A DNA stretch of 29,826 bases from Priapulus caudatus (taxonomy: Eukaryota > Priapulida > Priapulimorpha > Priapulimorphida > Priapulidae), in NCBI RefSeq assembly GCF_000485595.1, contig NW_014577289.1, positions 246,779-276,604 on the forward strand. The letters are read 5' to 3'. Positions 1-8,700 of the stretch are shown here, in pieces. A program made the position numbers and the translations under genes. Position 1 is the first letter of the stretch. Each line of letters starts with the position of its first letter. The notes beneath the pieces were generated by a model. That model was not told the origin of the DNA. It worked only from the letters and a program-made list of their open reading frames with translations, and searched no databases.

Positions 1-12
1 GACTGCCTGCGC

Positions 13-32
13 AATATATATATATATATTAT

Positions 33-63
<31 letters not shown>
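13..63. repeat. (TA)n microsatellite
   Basis: An almost pure TA dinucleotide run, interrupted once by ATTATTAAA. It is low-complexity DNA with no coding potential. Confidence 0.9.
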
Positions 64-66
<3 letters not shown>

Positions 67-469
67 TATAACCTTGTAGAAATGTTTCGCTCAGCTCAGA
101 CAATAGCCTCCCCTCACATTGGTTTCAAAGGCGTTGACAACTTGACAGTGACGACGACCACAATGATGCTATGGTGTCTACGTGCACCAGAATGGTTTTG
201 TAGTTGTCTCCACGTAGTTGCCAACTGTTTCCACAATATTATACTGGTAGGCTTAACATAATGCTATTTACACGTTGGCACTATTTCCGTGCATATACTT
301 TGTTATTGCTATACGTATCAGATTAAATGCTCGTCCTTATTCGCCCAGTAAATAACTGGTCTTTTCTATGTACAACACAGTGTAAAGGACACACGACTGT
401 TGAACATACGATTACATTACGGTTATGGGCGTGGTTATTGCTACGGTCAAGGGTGTGTGGTTACTGTCG
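64..469. other. Unassigned sequence between TA run and telomere-like block
   Basis: No open frame of useful length, no RNA-gene signature and no clear repeat were seen. Base composition is unremarkable. I can assign nothing here. Confidence 0.5.
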
Positions 470-822
470 TTATTTACAGGGTTAGAGTTAGTGTTATGGC
501 TTGAGTTAGAGTTAGAATTAGTGTTAGGATTAGGTTTAGCGTTAGGGTTAGGGTTGCTGTTAGGGTTAGGGTTAGAATTAGGGTTAGTGCTACTGTTATA
601 GATTGTGTTAGGGTTCCTGTAAAGGTTAGAGTTAGTGTTAGGGTTAGATAGATTAGTGATAGGGTTAGTTAAGATTAGGGTTATAGTTAGTGTTAGTATG
701 AGATCGATTAGTGATTGGGTTAGTTAGGGTTAGTGTTAGGGTTAGGTATAAAGTTAGGGTTAGGATTAGAGTTAGGGTTAGAGTTGGGGTTAGATAGGTT
801 TAGGGTTAGGTTTAGAGTTAGA
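470..822 (+). repeat. Degenerate interstitial telomere-like array (TTAGGG variants)
   Basis: About 350 bp consist almost entirely of hexamer-like units with the core GTTAGGGTTAGGG mixed with GTTAGAG, GTTAGTG and TTAGGATTAGG variants. The G-rich strand is the plus strand. TTAGGG is the telomere unit of most animals other than insects. This array is heterogeneous and lies inside the contig, so it is best called an interstitial telomeric or telomere-derived satellite, not a working telomere end. A short related run, GTTAGAGTTAGAGTTAGA, recurs near 12845. Confidence 0.85.
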
Positions 823-1485
823 CACACTGTTCTAGCACACCAATTCAGCCGGCATCCATTTGCTTTTACCCAAACCTATCATGGTTTTGCTAACAGATAA
901 TTTCTATGCAATTATTATGGCATAACCCAATCACATCAAATGCGATCCCCCTACTTTGCAGAAATATATCACATCCGCATAACTTTTGTTCAACAGTACC
1001 GTTATCATGGTAACAGCCATCTATCGCATCAATTCTAACCCTCGCGTCCCCTCCTCATAACTTCCTCATAAATATATAGTCTTCTTTAAATTTAAATTAA
1101 GTCCAGGGGACTATATCGAAGACGGAAAGAGACAAAGTTGATCAAATTGACAGACTAACACTGCGGATCACAGTAGAAAAAGCCTCAAATTTGCAGGGAA
1201 GGGGAGGGAGGGAGGGAGAGAATTCTAATACGGAATGACAGACGCAATACGGAAGCTAATCTTAAAGGGATTCTTTGAAGATGTCATGTGTCGAAAGCAA
1301 TGATCGCGTTCAGATGATCGCGTGCTACCTGACCATAGGTTTAACATGGATAAAGTGGACAATAAGACGTATGATTTCTCCTATCGGCCGTATAGTTCCA
1401 TTGTGTTTCCATTAAAAAGATGCATTTTCTTGTGACTCTCACCACTGGTTGCTCGTCGTCTTCAGACTAGAACGAGTTTTCGCAT
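823..1485. other. Unassigned intergenic stretch
   Basis: Mixed-composition DNA with a short G-rich stretch near 1198-1220 (GGGAGGGAGGGAG). No convincing coding frame, RNA gene or mobile-element terminus is visible. Confidence 0.5.
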
Positions 1486-1742
1486 TACGTGCGTGTGTGC
1501 CCGCGCGCGTATGGCTATCTTTTGTGTGCGTGCGTGCTCGCGCGCGTGTATAGGTGTCAGTTTGTACGCGTGCGTGCTCACGTGCGTATAGCTATCTGTT
1601 TGGGCTCGTGCGTGCTCGTGCGCAAATACCTAGCTGTTTTTTGTGCGTGCGAGCGTGTGTGCATGCGTGCGTGCTCTCGCACGTATAGGTATCTGTTTGT
1701 GCGCGTGCGTGTTCACGCGCGTATAGGTATCTTGTTGAGCAC
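1486..1742. repeat. GT/GC-rich minisatellite (about six units of about 40 bp)
   Basis: A unit of roughly 40 bp recurs about six times. It pairs a GCGTGCGTGCTCGCGCGCGT block with a TATAGGTATCTGTTTGT block. One unit is longer because of extra GTGC steps. The alternating purine-pyrimidine runs (GCGCGCGT, GTGCGTGC) can adopt Z-DNA. An open frame through the array is a by-product of the repeat and is not called as a gene. Confidence 0.8.
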
Positions 1743-2217
1743 ATCAATCGCTTTATCAATAACCAGAAGCCAAAAAATCAAACTTATTTTCTCGTCCCGT
1801 AGTCTCTCTCTTCTGCATTCCATTTCTCTTTCTCTGTTTTCCGTTAGTGATTTCATCCCTCTGTAGTATTGCTGGAAGATACAACAGGGAGAGTAAAAAT
1901 ATCTCCAGTAAACACATAAACGCTTTTCATATTGTCAGCAACCAATCACTTATTTCATTAGTTTACAATGCTTCTACTGTCCAGTAAGACATGTATTAGC
2001 CTGCGAACTTGTGCGTACGCGCTTTGCTTACATGCATGTCCATACTACGTGTATAAGGCATTGAGCCTCTCAATTCCCTGGCGAGTCGGATGTGGAGGAT
2101 TGGAGCAGTTGTCTCTAGAGATGAAACGATGCACTACGGGCATGATACGATACATATCTCAATACGTAGGTCATGAAACAATACATATCTCAATACGTAG
2201 GTCATGAAACGTTACAT
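1743..2217. other. Unassigned stretch with a short direct repeat
   Basis: Nothing gene-like was recognised. A direct repeat of about 30 bp containing CATATCTCAATACGTAGGTC lies near 2152-2210, and a pyrimidine-rich segment lies near 1800-1845. Confidence 0.5.
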
Positions 2218-2322
2218 ATCGCGTAACGTAAACGTAAACGAAAGCGAAAACGAAACGAAAACGAAACGAAACGAAAACGAAACGAAACGAAAACGAAACG
2301 AAACAAAAACGAAAAACGAATT
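2218..2322. repeat. CGAAAA/CGAAA simple-sequence array
   Basis: A run of five- and six-base units (CGAAA and CGAAAA, with CGTAAA at the left edge). It is strongly purine-rich on the plus strand and looks like a decayed pentamer/hexamer microsatellite. Confidence 0.85.
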
Positions 2323-2335
2323 ATGAGTATGTCAA

Positions 2336-2389
2336 AGCCATAGAAATATATAGTAAACAATCAGTTACTATATATATATTTCTGTGGCT
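2336..2389. repeat. AT-rich inverted repeat (hairpin)
   Basis: The left arm 2336-2356 starts AGCCATAGAAATATATAG. The right arm 2365-2389 is its near-perfect reverse complement, with two extra TA steps and one mismatch. The loop is about 8 nt. It could be a short MITE-like hairpin, but no target duplication was identified. Confidence 0.7.
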
Positions 2390-2562
2390 GAAACAGAAGC
2401 AAGACGTTCTGAGTGTGCTCTAGACTAAACTGTAATCAAGAGCTCCACTCACATGCACGCCATACACAGTGCTACAGTACGTGCTCAGTAACGACTCACC
2501 AGTCAATCAGCACTGCTTTGCAATAACAATTTTGGCGGCTATACAATACATATATATATATA

Positions 2563-2600
2563 CTAGCTGCTGGTACCCGCTGCGCTGGGTAAAATCGTGC
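2563..2600 (-). mobile_element. Helitron-like 3' end (minus strand)
   Basis: Read on the minus strand, this segment has an imperfect hairpin (arms ACCC-GC and GC-GGGT with a one-base bulge, 2575-2590), then an 8-nt spacer, then CTAG at 2566-2563, followed by T. Helitrons are known to end in a short hairpin about 10 nt before CTRR and to insert between A and T. The target here is a TA run (2550-2562), which fits. The element body would extend to higher coordinates. Its 5' end (TC on the minus strand) was not located. Confidence 0.6.
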
Positions 2601-3394
2601 TACTAATTCATACTACTAATAATGGGACACAATAGGAACATTGGGTAAAAATCGACAATAACATTGCACACAATATGAATATTTAGAAATCATTCTAATA
2701 AGATAATAATTAAGCATGGGGAAAACTGTTACCGTATGACATCTTATACTGACAGCACACCCAAACTTAGAACCTGCCTGGAACATTAATAGTAATATGG
2801 TGTAAATGACAAAAAGTTATTATAACAGCATGTAACGAATGGGTTGGACTTTTCATTTCGAAAACCCCTCTTGATAAAACAATGTTTTGCGTGTATCTCC
2901 TGGTGGAAAATATGTAAAGATTCCTGGCGTCTGCGACTGTTTGAGCTCCCATCACGTACGGCATGCACGTATGGCACGTACGGCACGTAACACGCATAAT
3001 ACGAAATGGGTTGCGCTTCTCAATTTCAAAGCCCTGTTGATAAACAGCAACAGACGAATAACCTCTGAACCTGGCTGTGCTCTGTTTTAGCACGTGCTCG
3101 GTTTCGGTTTCATCCATACAGCAGCTGCTTGGAACATGAGTGCATCGATTTTTCTCTGTGTGCAGCACTGTCAGTCAGTGCTGGACATTGTGTGGAAGGA
3201 TTTCACGAACATTGAGGGTTTTTCAACGGCATTTTTCGCGGTGAGTTTGAACGGTTTGGCAGGTTTTTTCAGCCGTAGGAACATCCTCCGGGTATAAGAG
3301 ATGGCCCTGTGAAAATTGCATTGCCAGATCGGCTTGGGCGGATTTGGCCGGCGAATGCTACATAATGAGTACGATACAGATTGACATACATAAC
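2601..3394 (-). mobile_element. Possible body of the minus-strand non-autonomous Helitron
   Basis: This stretch follows the Helitron-type terminus inward. It holds no recognisable Rep or helicase coding sequence. Two similar blocks occur near 2838-2910 and 3004-3060 (GAATGGGTTG / GAAATGGGTTG followed by related CCC(T)xTTGATAAA motifs). This suggests internal repetition. The assignment rests on position only, and the 5' boundary is unknown. Confidence 0.3.
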
Positions 3395-3397
3395 ATA

Positions 3398-3526
3398 CGA
3401 TCAAGCATACATACATACATACATACATAATACATACATACATAATACATACATAACATTTACAACTGCATAAATACATACATACATACATACTATCATA
3501 CATACATACATACATACATACATACG
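3398..3526. repeat. (CATA)n microsatellite
   Basis: Interrupted runs of CATA/ATAC tetramers. The minus-strand open frame rich in M, Y, V and C is a translation artefact of the repeat. Confidence 0.9.
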
Positions 3527-3693
3527 AACTCAAATATATATTAGATATATATTGACTCAGATTTCTATGACAGCCGAGAATATTTACGTGATACTGAGAG
3601 AGTGTTCATGAATAAAAGAATTAATTCAATTTAAAAAGAATCACACGTGCTTTATTAAATAGTTTAGCTTGCCTCATTCACTGTTTAACATCC

Positions 3694-3793
3694 GTATCGT
3701 TTGTATAGCGATACGGACGCTGCGTATCAATTATCGTATTGTGGACCGCTGTATCGAGATTCACCGATGCATCGGTGAATCGTTACAGCCCAG
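3694..3793 (-). mobile_element. hAT-like transposon end with 24-bp perfect palindrome
   Basis: A perfect palindrome with half-site GATTCACCGATG lies at 3758-3781 and runs into CGTTACAGCCCAGTG. Read on the minus strand this begins CACTGGGCTGTAACGATTCA, which resembles the CAG(G/T)G...GTAACGATTC ends of some hAT-superfamily elements. Upstream lie several dispersed CGTATCG / CGATACG copies, typical of sub-terminal transposase-binding repeats. No transposase is present and the partner end is uncertain. Confidence 0.4.
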
Positions 3794-3892
3794 TGATCTC
3801 TATATACTAACTTAGTTAGAAATAATATAAGAAATAATAAAATAATAAAAAAATTAAAAATAAAATTAAAAAATAAAATAATATAGAGATCA
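3794..3892. repeat. 99-bp AT-rich insert with 12-bp terminal inverted repeats
   Basis: TGATCTCTATAT at 3794-3805 is exactly the reverse complement of ATATAGAGATCA at 3881-3892. The DNA between is almost pure A/T (AATAATAAAA-like). The right arm abuts CAGTGTTACACCCCTAG, another hAT-like start. It may be a tiny MITE or the junction of two hAT-like elements. Confidence 0.45.
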
Positions 3893-4737
3893 GTGTTACA
3901 CCCCTAGTATCGCTCAACAAAATACTCCTACATAGATGTGACAACATCCCAAAAAGTTTCCCATCTCAGTTTACAGCACGAAAATAAATAGCAATTCGCA
4001 AGAACAGCTAGAATCACTGACATGTTACACATTAGAAATAACTATGTCAGAGTCTCGTGAGAACCACATGATTATCACTTAATGACATGCAAATACCTCC
4101 ATCTGCATTCCCATTCTATCTACCCTCCAAAATCGTTATCCTCTGACAACATATACATGTATTTGCTTTTACTAAGCTATCGATTACATGATTAAATTAT
4201 GAAATATACTACAAAAAGCGAGTATAATTTTATAGTCATCTGGAGGAAGTATTTTATAGTCATTATTGAAGAGATGGCTTTTAATTTTCTACAATTCACG
4301 CTTTTACACAATACTCTTTTATACAAATCACATGCACCATTTATAAAGTGCACATTGTACAGTACCAAACCTAAACTTGTATGCAAATGCATACAAATAA
4401 CAGAACATGCTACAATATAAATCATTATTTATAGCACAATTCATAATATACACTGCCACAAAATTGAAGTATTGGCGTATATAAATGGCGCGTGCGGTAA
4501 TGGGCACGACCTGTTTGAGCACACTGGTGTAGAAATTTGTACTGTGTTTTCTTATGTTGAGTTCGTGCGGTAATGAGCACGGTCTTCGAACTTGTTGAAG
4601 CGTACACGTGTTGTAAGCTGGCTTGTAAGGTGAATTGCTCCCTCCACATCTCCCTCCACTGTAAGTGAAGAGGGCACTTGTTGACTCCGTTTGGTGACTT
4701 TTTGCCCGGCGTGACTGAGTGTGATTGGGTGAGTGAT
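3893..4737. other. AT-rich flank leading into the retroelement
   Basis: No gene was recognised. Two features stand out. A 20-bp near-palindrome at 4377-4396 (TTGTATGCA-AA-TGCATACAA) contains the octamer ATGCAAAT. A direct repeat of about 18 bp (CGTGCGGTAATGGGCACG near 4490; CGTGCGGTAATGAGCACG near 4563) lies in the part that should be the retroelement 5' leader. It shows no match to the 3' LTR, so a 5' LTR cannot be identified here. Confidence 0.5.
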
Positions 4738-5067
4738 CGCCACCCCCTCCAGCCGGCTAATAAGGAAGTTAGCCTGCTGGGACTCGGGCACATTCCACCC
4801 CTCCAGCACCGCCTGGGCATCCGCGATCTAAGCAGAGAGCCCCGCAGCGCCTGAGATGGTCCCCAGGCGTTGGTCTCGCTGCTCGACGACCACAGACGTC
4901 TTCAGGTTACGTACCGCCTCAAAGCGGGTCTGCGCCTCTTCCAGGTCCTGTTGCAGTTTTTCAGCCTCACTGCGCTGCCGCTCCACCTCCTCATCCCGGC
5001 GCTCCAGCTGCTGCTGCAAGGCCGCAAGCTCGGCTCGGTCTTTCTCCTGCACATCTTCCACTGGCAT
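4738..5067 (-). pseudogene. gag: Inverted gag N-terminal segment (coiled coil)
   Basis: On the minus strand a frame beginning MPVEDVQEKDRAEL at 5067 runs through a strongly charged heptad-like coiled coil (Leu/Ala spaced, with many Glu, Arg and Gln, for about 50 residues). A stop at 4830-4828 is followed in the same direction by VLEGWNVPESQQANFL and a terminal RLEGVA near 4738. Coiled-coil N-termini are common in Ty3/gypsy Gag. The next expected part of Gag (KEEVKLTLDP...) is on the plus strand from 5096. The simplest reading is an inversion of 4738-5095 inside gag. An assembly misjoin is the alternative. Confidence 0.7.
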
Positions 5068-5095
5068 AGCGTGGGCCACAACCCGGATCACACAA

Positions 5096-5819
5096 AAGGA
5101 GGAAGTCAAGCTCACCCTGGACCCTTCCAAGCGCACGCCAGCCAGCATTTACGCAGTACTACAGAGGACTTTTGGGAGGTCTATCTCTGTCAGGAAGGTC
5201 CTGGGAGAATTTTACGGGAGGACCCAAAGGAATGGGGAGTCACTGCTCGAGTTCTCCCTAGCGCTGCGCAGCCTCCAGCACAAGTCGGAGGGCAAGGTCG
5301 AGAACGTGCGCCTCCTTGAACAGTTTGCGGAGTGAGTCTTCGAACAGGGTTTGCAACAAGAGCTGCGGAGAGTGCGCGCATAGCAAAGCATCGTGGATCT
5401 TACCGAGCTCCGGGAGTGGGCGGTAGGATGGCTGGGGGGGAGGCGACGATGCCAGGCCGAGAGGTGCCGGAGTTAAGGCGGTATCCGCCACGGTTGACTC
5501 ACCCGAGGCATCGAGCCCGGCAGTACCAGAATGGAGGCGTGAGCTAGATGAGCTCAAGCAGATGGTACGGGAGATGGCTGTCACCCGTGGCCAAGACAGA
5601 GATCGGGGAGTGGAAGCTCGGGCTGGGCCCACCGGCACGAGGAAGTGCTACCAGTGCCAGGGCACTAGTCACTTCATGGCAGAGTGCCCTGAGAGGCGTC
5701 CCCGACGCAAAGGGAGGTGTTACGAGTGTGGTTCACCCGCCCACTACCGAAACGCCTGCCCTAAGCTGAAAGACCACTCCAGGAAGAAACCGGGAAACGA
5801 CGACCTCCTACAGTGCTGA
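5096..5819 (+). pseudogene. gag: gag capsid and nucleocapsid region (broken)
   Basis: From KEEVKLTLDP at 5096 the frame reads a capsid-like helical region that includes EFYGRTQRNGESLLEFSLAL, a typical Ty3/gypsy capsid segment. In-frame stops occur at 5333-5335 (TGA) and 5381-5383 (TAG), with a frameshift before 5562. The 5562-5819 frame carries two CCHC zinc knuckles: CYQCQGTSHFMAEC (residues 29-42 of that frame) and CYECGSPAHYRNAC (53-66). Known nucleocapsid knuckles bind the element RNA during packaging. The stop at 5817-5819 overlaps the protease frame, which suggests frameshift expression of pol in the ancestral element. Confidence 0.85.
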
Positions 5820-6448
5820 GCCGTGCGGTAGGAGGGGCCACTAATGGCTCGGGAATCACTAAACAAACCAGTTTTGAGGAGCGGGGCATGGCACCCTGCC
5901 CGGAGGCTGAGGTGAAGATCGGCGGTGTGGGAGTGAGGTGTTTGCTGGACAGCGGGTCGCAGGTGTCACTCATTACCGAGAGCTTCTTCAGGAGGCGGTT
6001 TGGCCTGGCGGGAGAGCTAGTTGATCTGCCGTGGCTTAGGGTGATGGCGGCCAATGGCCTGGAAGTTCCCTACTTGGGATACATCGAGCTGGATGTCGAG
6101 GCCTGTGGGCAGGTGTTTCCGCAGATGAGGTTTTTGGTGTCTCGCGACCCTACCTCACCTGAGGAACGGAAGCGACTGGAGAGGTTGCCGGGGATCATTG
6201 GTTGCAATATCCTGCAACGTATGCCCTGTGAAATTGATAGTGCAGGGAAGTGGCGGAGTGGTACGGGGTCTGTCTCGGAGAGGCGGAGTTGGATGCAGGC
6301 ACTGAGCAGCTATGAGCAGACTGCGGTCAACAGTGCGCGTGCTGAGAGGAACCCGCCAGCTGCTTTTGTTCGGGTACCCAGAGCTAGTGTGGTACGCCTT
6401 GCAGCTAGGAGCATCAGGGTGGTATCTTTGATCACCCGGGGGGTGTAG
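5813..6448 (+). pseudogene. pol: Retroelement aspartic protease domain
   Basis: This 211-codon open frame holds a retropepsin-type domain. The catalytic motif LLDSGSQVSLI has D46-S47-G48, followed by a flap-like region and then IIGCNILQ, equivalent to the hydrophobic-hydrophobic-G motif near the C-terminal end of such proteases. Retropepsins act as dimers and cut Gag-Pol. The frame starts inside the end of gag (overlap of 7 bp) in a different phase. Past about residue 145 it becomes a linker and ends at 6448. The adjoining 6455-6838 stretch is probably the rest of the protease-RT linker in another phase. The domain looks intact, but the polyprotein does not. Confidence 0.85.
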
Positions 6449-6797
6449 CCAGCTATGAGGGCTTGGTGGAGATCGTTGGGTGTAGATAGCGGCGGCTTGC
6501 CCAGGAATGTGATGCTGTTGCCCACCCTGTGTCATGTCAGGGCGGGGCACGTGGAAGCGGCAATCGCTAATTTGAGTGAAGAGGAGGCTGTGTTGAACCC
6601 TAAATCAAGGGTAGGTCAAGTCCGTGAAGCATCTGCGGTGAATAAAGATGTAACGGCGAGGACTACGTCATCAGATATAGTCCTGGGTGGCAAGGACGAG
6701 AACCGTGATGACGTCACAGAGTTGATGAGTCAGCTCGACTGTGGTACTACGCGAAAACTACTAGTTAGATGCGGTACAACGCGAAAAGTTAGAAGAG

Positions 6798-7340
6798 TTG
6801 CTTCGGAGGTACCGGTTGGTGTTTCTGATGGGAGATGAGAATCTGGGATACTGCGATTGGATAAAGCACACCATCAAGACAGAGGATGACGTCTCCATAC
6901 GTCTCCCCCATCGGAGGATATCCCCAAATCTTCAGCCTGAGGTGAAGCGTCACCTGGAGGGTTGGGTGGAAAAGGGGATCATTCGCCCAAGTTCCAGCCC
7001 GTACGCCTTCCAGCTGGTGATGGCAAGGAAGAAGGACCAGAGCCTGAGGCTGTGTGTGGACTTCAAACTCTTGAACAAGAAGATGCTGAGGGATGCGTAC
7101 CCCCTACCCAGAGTGGAAGAGGCGCTTGAGGCACTGAAGGGGGCGAGGTACTTCAGTTCGATGGATTTAGTATCTGGATACCTACAGTATGCTATGGACG
7201 AAAAGGACATCCCGAAGACAGCATTCATGGCAGGAACTGGGGACCTGTGGAAATATTACAAGGATGCCCTTTGGCCTGGTGAATGCGGCGTCCACATTTC
7301 AGTGACTGATGGAGCTGTGCCTGGGCGACAAGGCATATGA
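6798..7340 (+). pseudogene. pol: Reverse transcriptase, N-terminal half
   Basis: The frame contains the classic Ty3/gypsy RT start: HTIKTEDDVSIRLPHRRISP, then EGWVEKGIIRPSSSPYAFQL, then LRLCVDFKLLNKKMLRDAYP. The first catalytic aspartate lies in FSSMDLVSGY (D123). After KYYK, around 7260, the reading phase is lost and the tail is out-of-frame. The family's usual MPFGL-N-A segment is still readable in the next phase and carries a TGA stop at 7303-7305. RT copies the element RNA into DNA. The +1-type frameshift and the stop show this copy is dead. Confidence 0.9.
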
Positions 7341-7917
7341 GATACTGCTCCTGTACCAAGACGACATCATGGTTTATGCGGCCTCAGTTGATGACATGAT
7401 TGAGTGGGTTGGCCTGGTGCTGCAGCGGTTGGAGTCCTTTGGCTTAAAGGTTAAGCCCAGTAAGTGCCACCTGTTCCGTCGTGAGGTTGCATTCTTGGGT
7501 CACGTGGTGTCGGAGGAAGGTGTAGCTACGGATTCGGAGAAGATAAAGGCAGTCGCCAAGTGGGCAGTACCAACTAACGAGAGTGAACTAAGATCGTTCA
7601 TGGGCCTGGCCTTTTCAGGTATCGCCTCTCCCCTTCATGCCCTTATGGGGAAGCCGACGACGTCCAAGAAAAAGAAGAAGAAGAGAGTACCAGTGCCGGT
7701 AAAAGATGGGCGAAGCTTCTCAGAGTGTTGGGATGAGAATTGTCAGATGGGGTTCGACAAGATCAAGGAGTTGCTAACTACTGCGCCAATCTTGGGTTAT
7801 CCGGACTTCAGTCTGCCCTTTAGGGTAGAGACCGATGCTAGCTTTAGAGGGCTCGGGGCTGTGTTGTCCCAGGAGGAGCAGGGAAAGCAGAGGGTGATCT
7901 GCTATGCAAGCAGGTGA
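7309..7917 (+). pseudogene. pol: Reverse transcriptase C-terminal half and RNase H start
   Basis: The frame resumes RT with the catalytic box LLYQDDIMVY (D18-D19). The usual residue before DD in this family is Leu, and here it is Gln. Then come VKPSKCHLFRREVAFLGHVV and SELRSFMGLA. About eight to ten residues that normally follow in the thumb (a YYRRF-type motif) are missing without breaking frame. A lysine run, KKKKKK, at about 7668-7684 is probably a small expansion. The RNase H start FRVETDASFRGLGAVL has the first catalytic Asp. The frame ends at a TGA (7915-7917) just before a GCAAG repeat. Confidence 0.88.
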
Positions 7918-7925
7918 AGCCTGGA

Positions 7926-7957
7926 GGCAAGCAAGGCAAGCAGGCAAGCAGGCAAGC
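7926..7957 (+). repeat. GCAAG/GCAGGCAA mini-array inside RNase H
   Basis: Four to five tandem GCAAG / GCAGGCAAGCA units occupy the site where RNase H should encode the segment with the catalytic Glu. The repeat has replaced coding sequence in place, leaving intact RNase H reading on both sides. Confidence 0.8.
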
Positions 7958-7971
7958 ACTTGAAGTAGGCG

Positions 7972-8244
7972 GTGACCGACAAGTTCCGAGAGTATCTGTT
8001 GGGGTCGAAGTTTGTCGTCTATACCGATAACAACCCGCTGGCCTATCTCCAGACCAGCATGAAGTTAGGAGCTACGTGGGCAGCCCAGCTGGCCCAATTC
8101 AATTTCGAAGTGAAATACTGTTCGGGGCGATCCAACGCCAACGCAGATGCTCTCAGCAGGAAGACCGTCCACAGCGAGGAGGTGTTTGCGGCATTAGAAC
8201 AGGGCATCATCCCTCCCGGTGGCACTGAAGAGCACTGCCTGTGA
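7972..8244 (+). pseudogene. pol: RNase H C-terminal portion
   Basis: The frame TDKFREYLLGSKFVVYTDNN PLAYL carries the downstream catalytic Asp (YTDNNPL). The RNase H tail FEVKYCSGRSNANADALSR ends the domain, as in most Ty3/gypsy elements. RNase H degrades the RNA strand of the RNA-DNA hybrid. The part with the expected catalytic Glu is missing upstream (see the GCAAG array). The frame stops at 8242-8244, and the linker to integrase continues in other phases. Confidence 0.88.
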
Positions 8245-8436
8245 CTACCAGCATGTGGTGATAGACTCAGAGGTAGGCATAGGACCACGAGGTCCAGCGG
8301 TAACCATGCTACCTTCGCTGGCGCCCGAGAGTTACGAAATCTCCAGAGGAAAGACCCGTCACTGGGGAGACTCAGGGCACTGTGGGACCAGGAACAGAGA
8401 CCATCCAGGAGGCAGGTTTGGAGGAAACCCAAGTAT

Positions 8437-8700
8437 GTGCGCAAGATGTTGGGGCAGTGGAGACGCCTAGAAGAGACAGGTGGAGTGCTGTACCGTTGTG
8501 TCAAGGGGGACGGGCAGCCACTGGAGCAGCTCCTTCTGCCTGAATGCTTGAAGAAGCAAGTTTTGGAACAACTTCATAATGCAAACCAGGCAATCATAAC
8601 CAAGGTGTCGAGCGCATGCTTGCGCTGGTGCGGAAACGGTGCTGCTGACCAGGCATGGCAGTCCAGACGCACTACTGGTGTCGAGACTGTGAACGGTGCC
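8437..8700 (+). pseudogene. pol: Integrase N-terminal zinc-binding region (frameshifted)
   Basis: The frame reads GDGQPLEQLLLPECLKKQVL, a typical Ty3/gypsy lead-in, then LEQLHNAN with the first likely zinc His. The phase then changes, and the second His (HNQGVERMLALVRKRC) is readable in the next frame together with an in-frame TGA (8645-8647). The C-x2-C pair (CRDCERC) opens the following integrase frame. So an H2C2 zinc finger was present but is now split over two phases. Confidence 0.75.

Noticed and set aside
1489-1866. 125-codon open frame on the plus strand
   Set aside because: It is a translation of the GT/GC minisatellite (Cys/Arg/Val-rich repeats) and has no start context, domain or other coding signal.
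3395-3530. CRISPR-like array
   Set aside because: It is a simple CATA tetramer without spacers. The minisatellites at 19-24 kb also lack unique spacers.
3171-3533. 120-codon minus-strand frame rich in Met, Tyr, Val and Cys
   Set aside because: It starts in the CATA microsatellite and continues into non-coding sequence.
4425-4737. Minus-strand continuation past RLEGVA (VAITHPITLSHAG...)
   Set aside because: It follows the proposed inversion breakpoint and shows no gag similarity, so it is probably the leader read backwards.
4856-5095. First 80 codons of a plus-strand frame before the gag capsid part (Ser/Arg/Cys-rich)
   Set aside because: This is antisense to the inverted gag coiled coil. 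Only the part from 5096 on is genuine gag.
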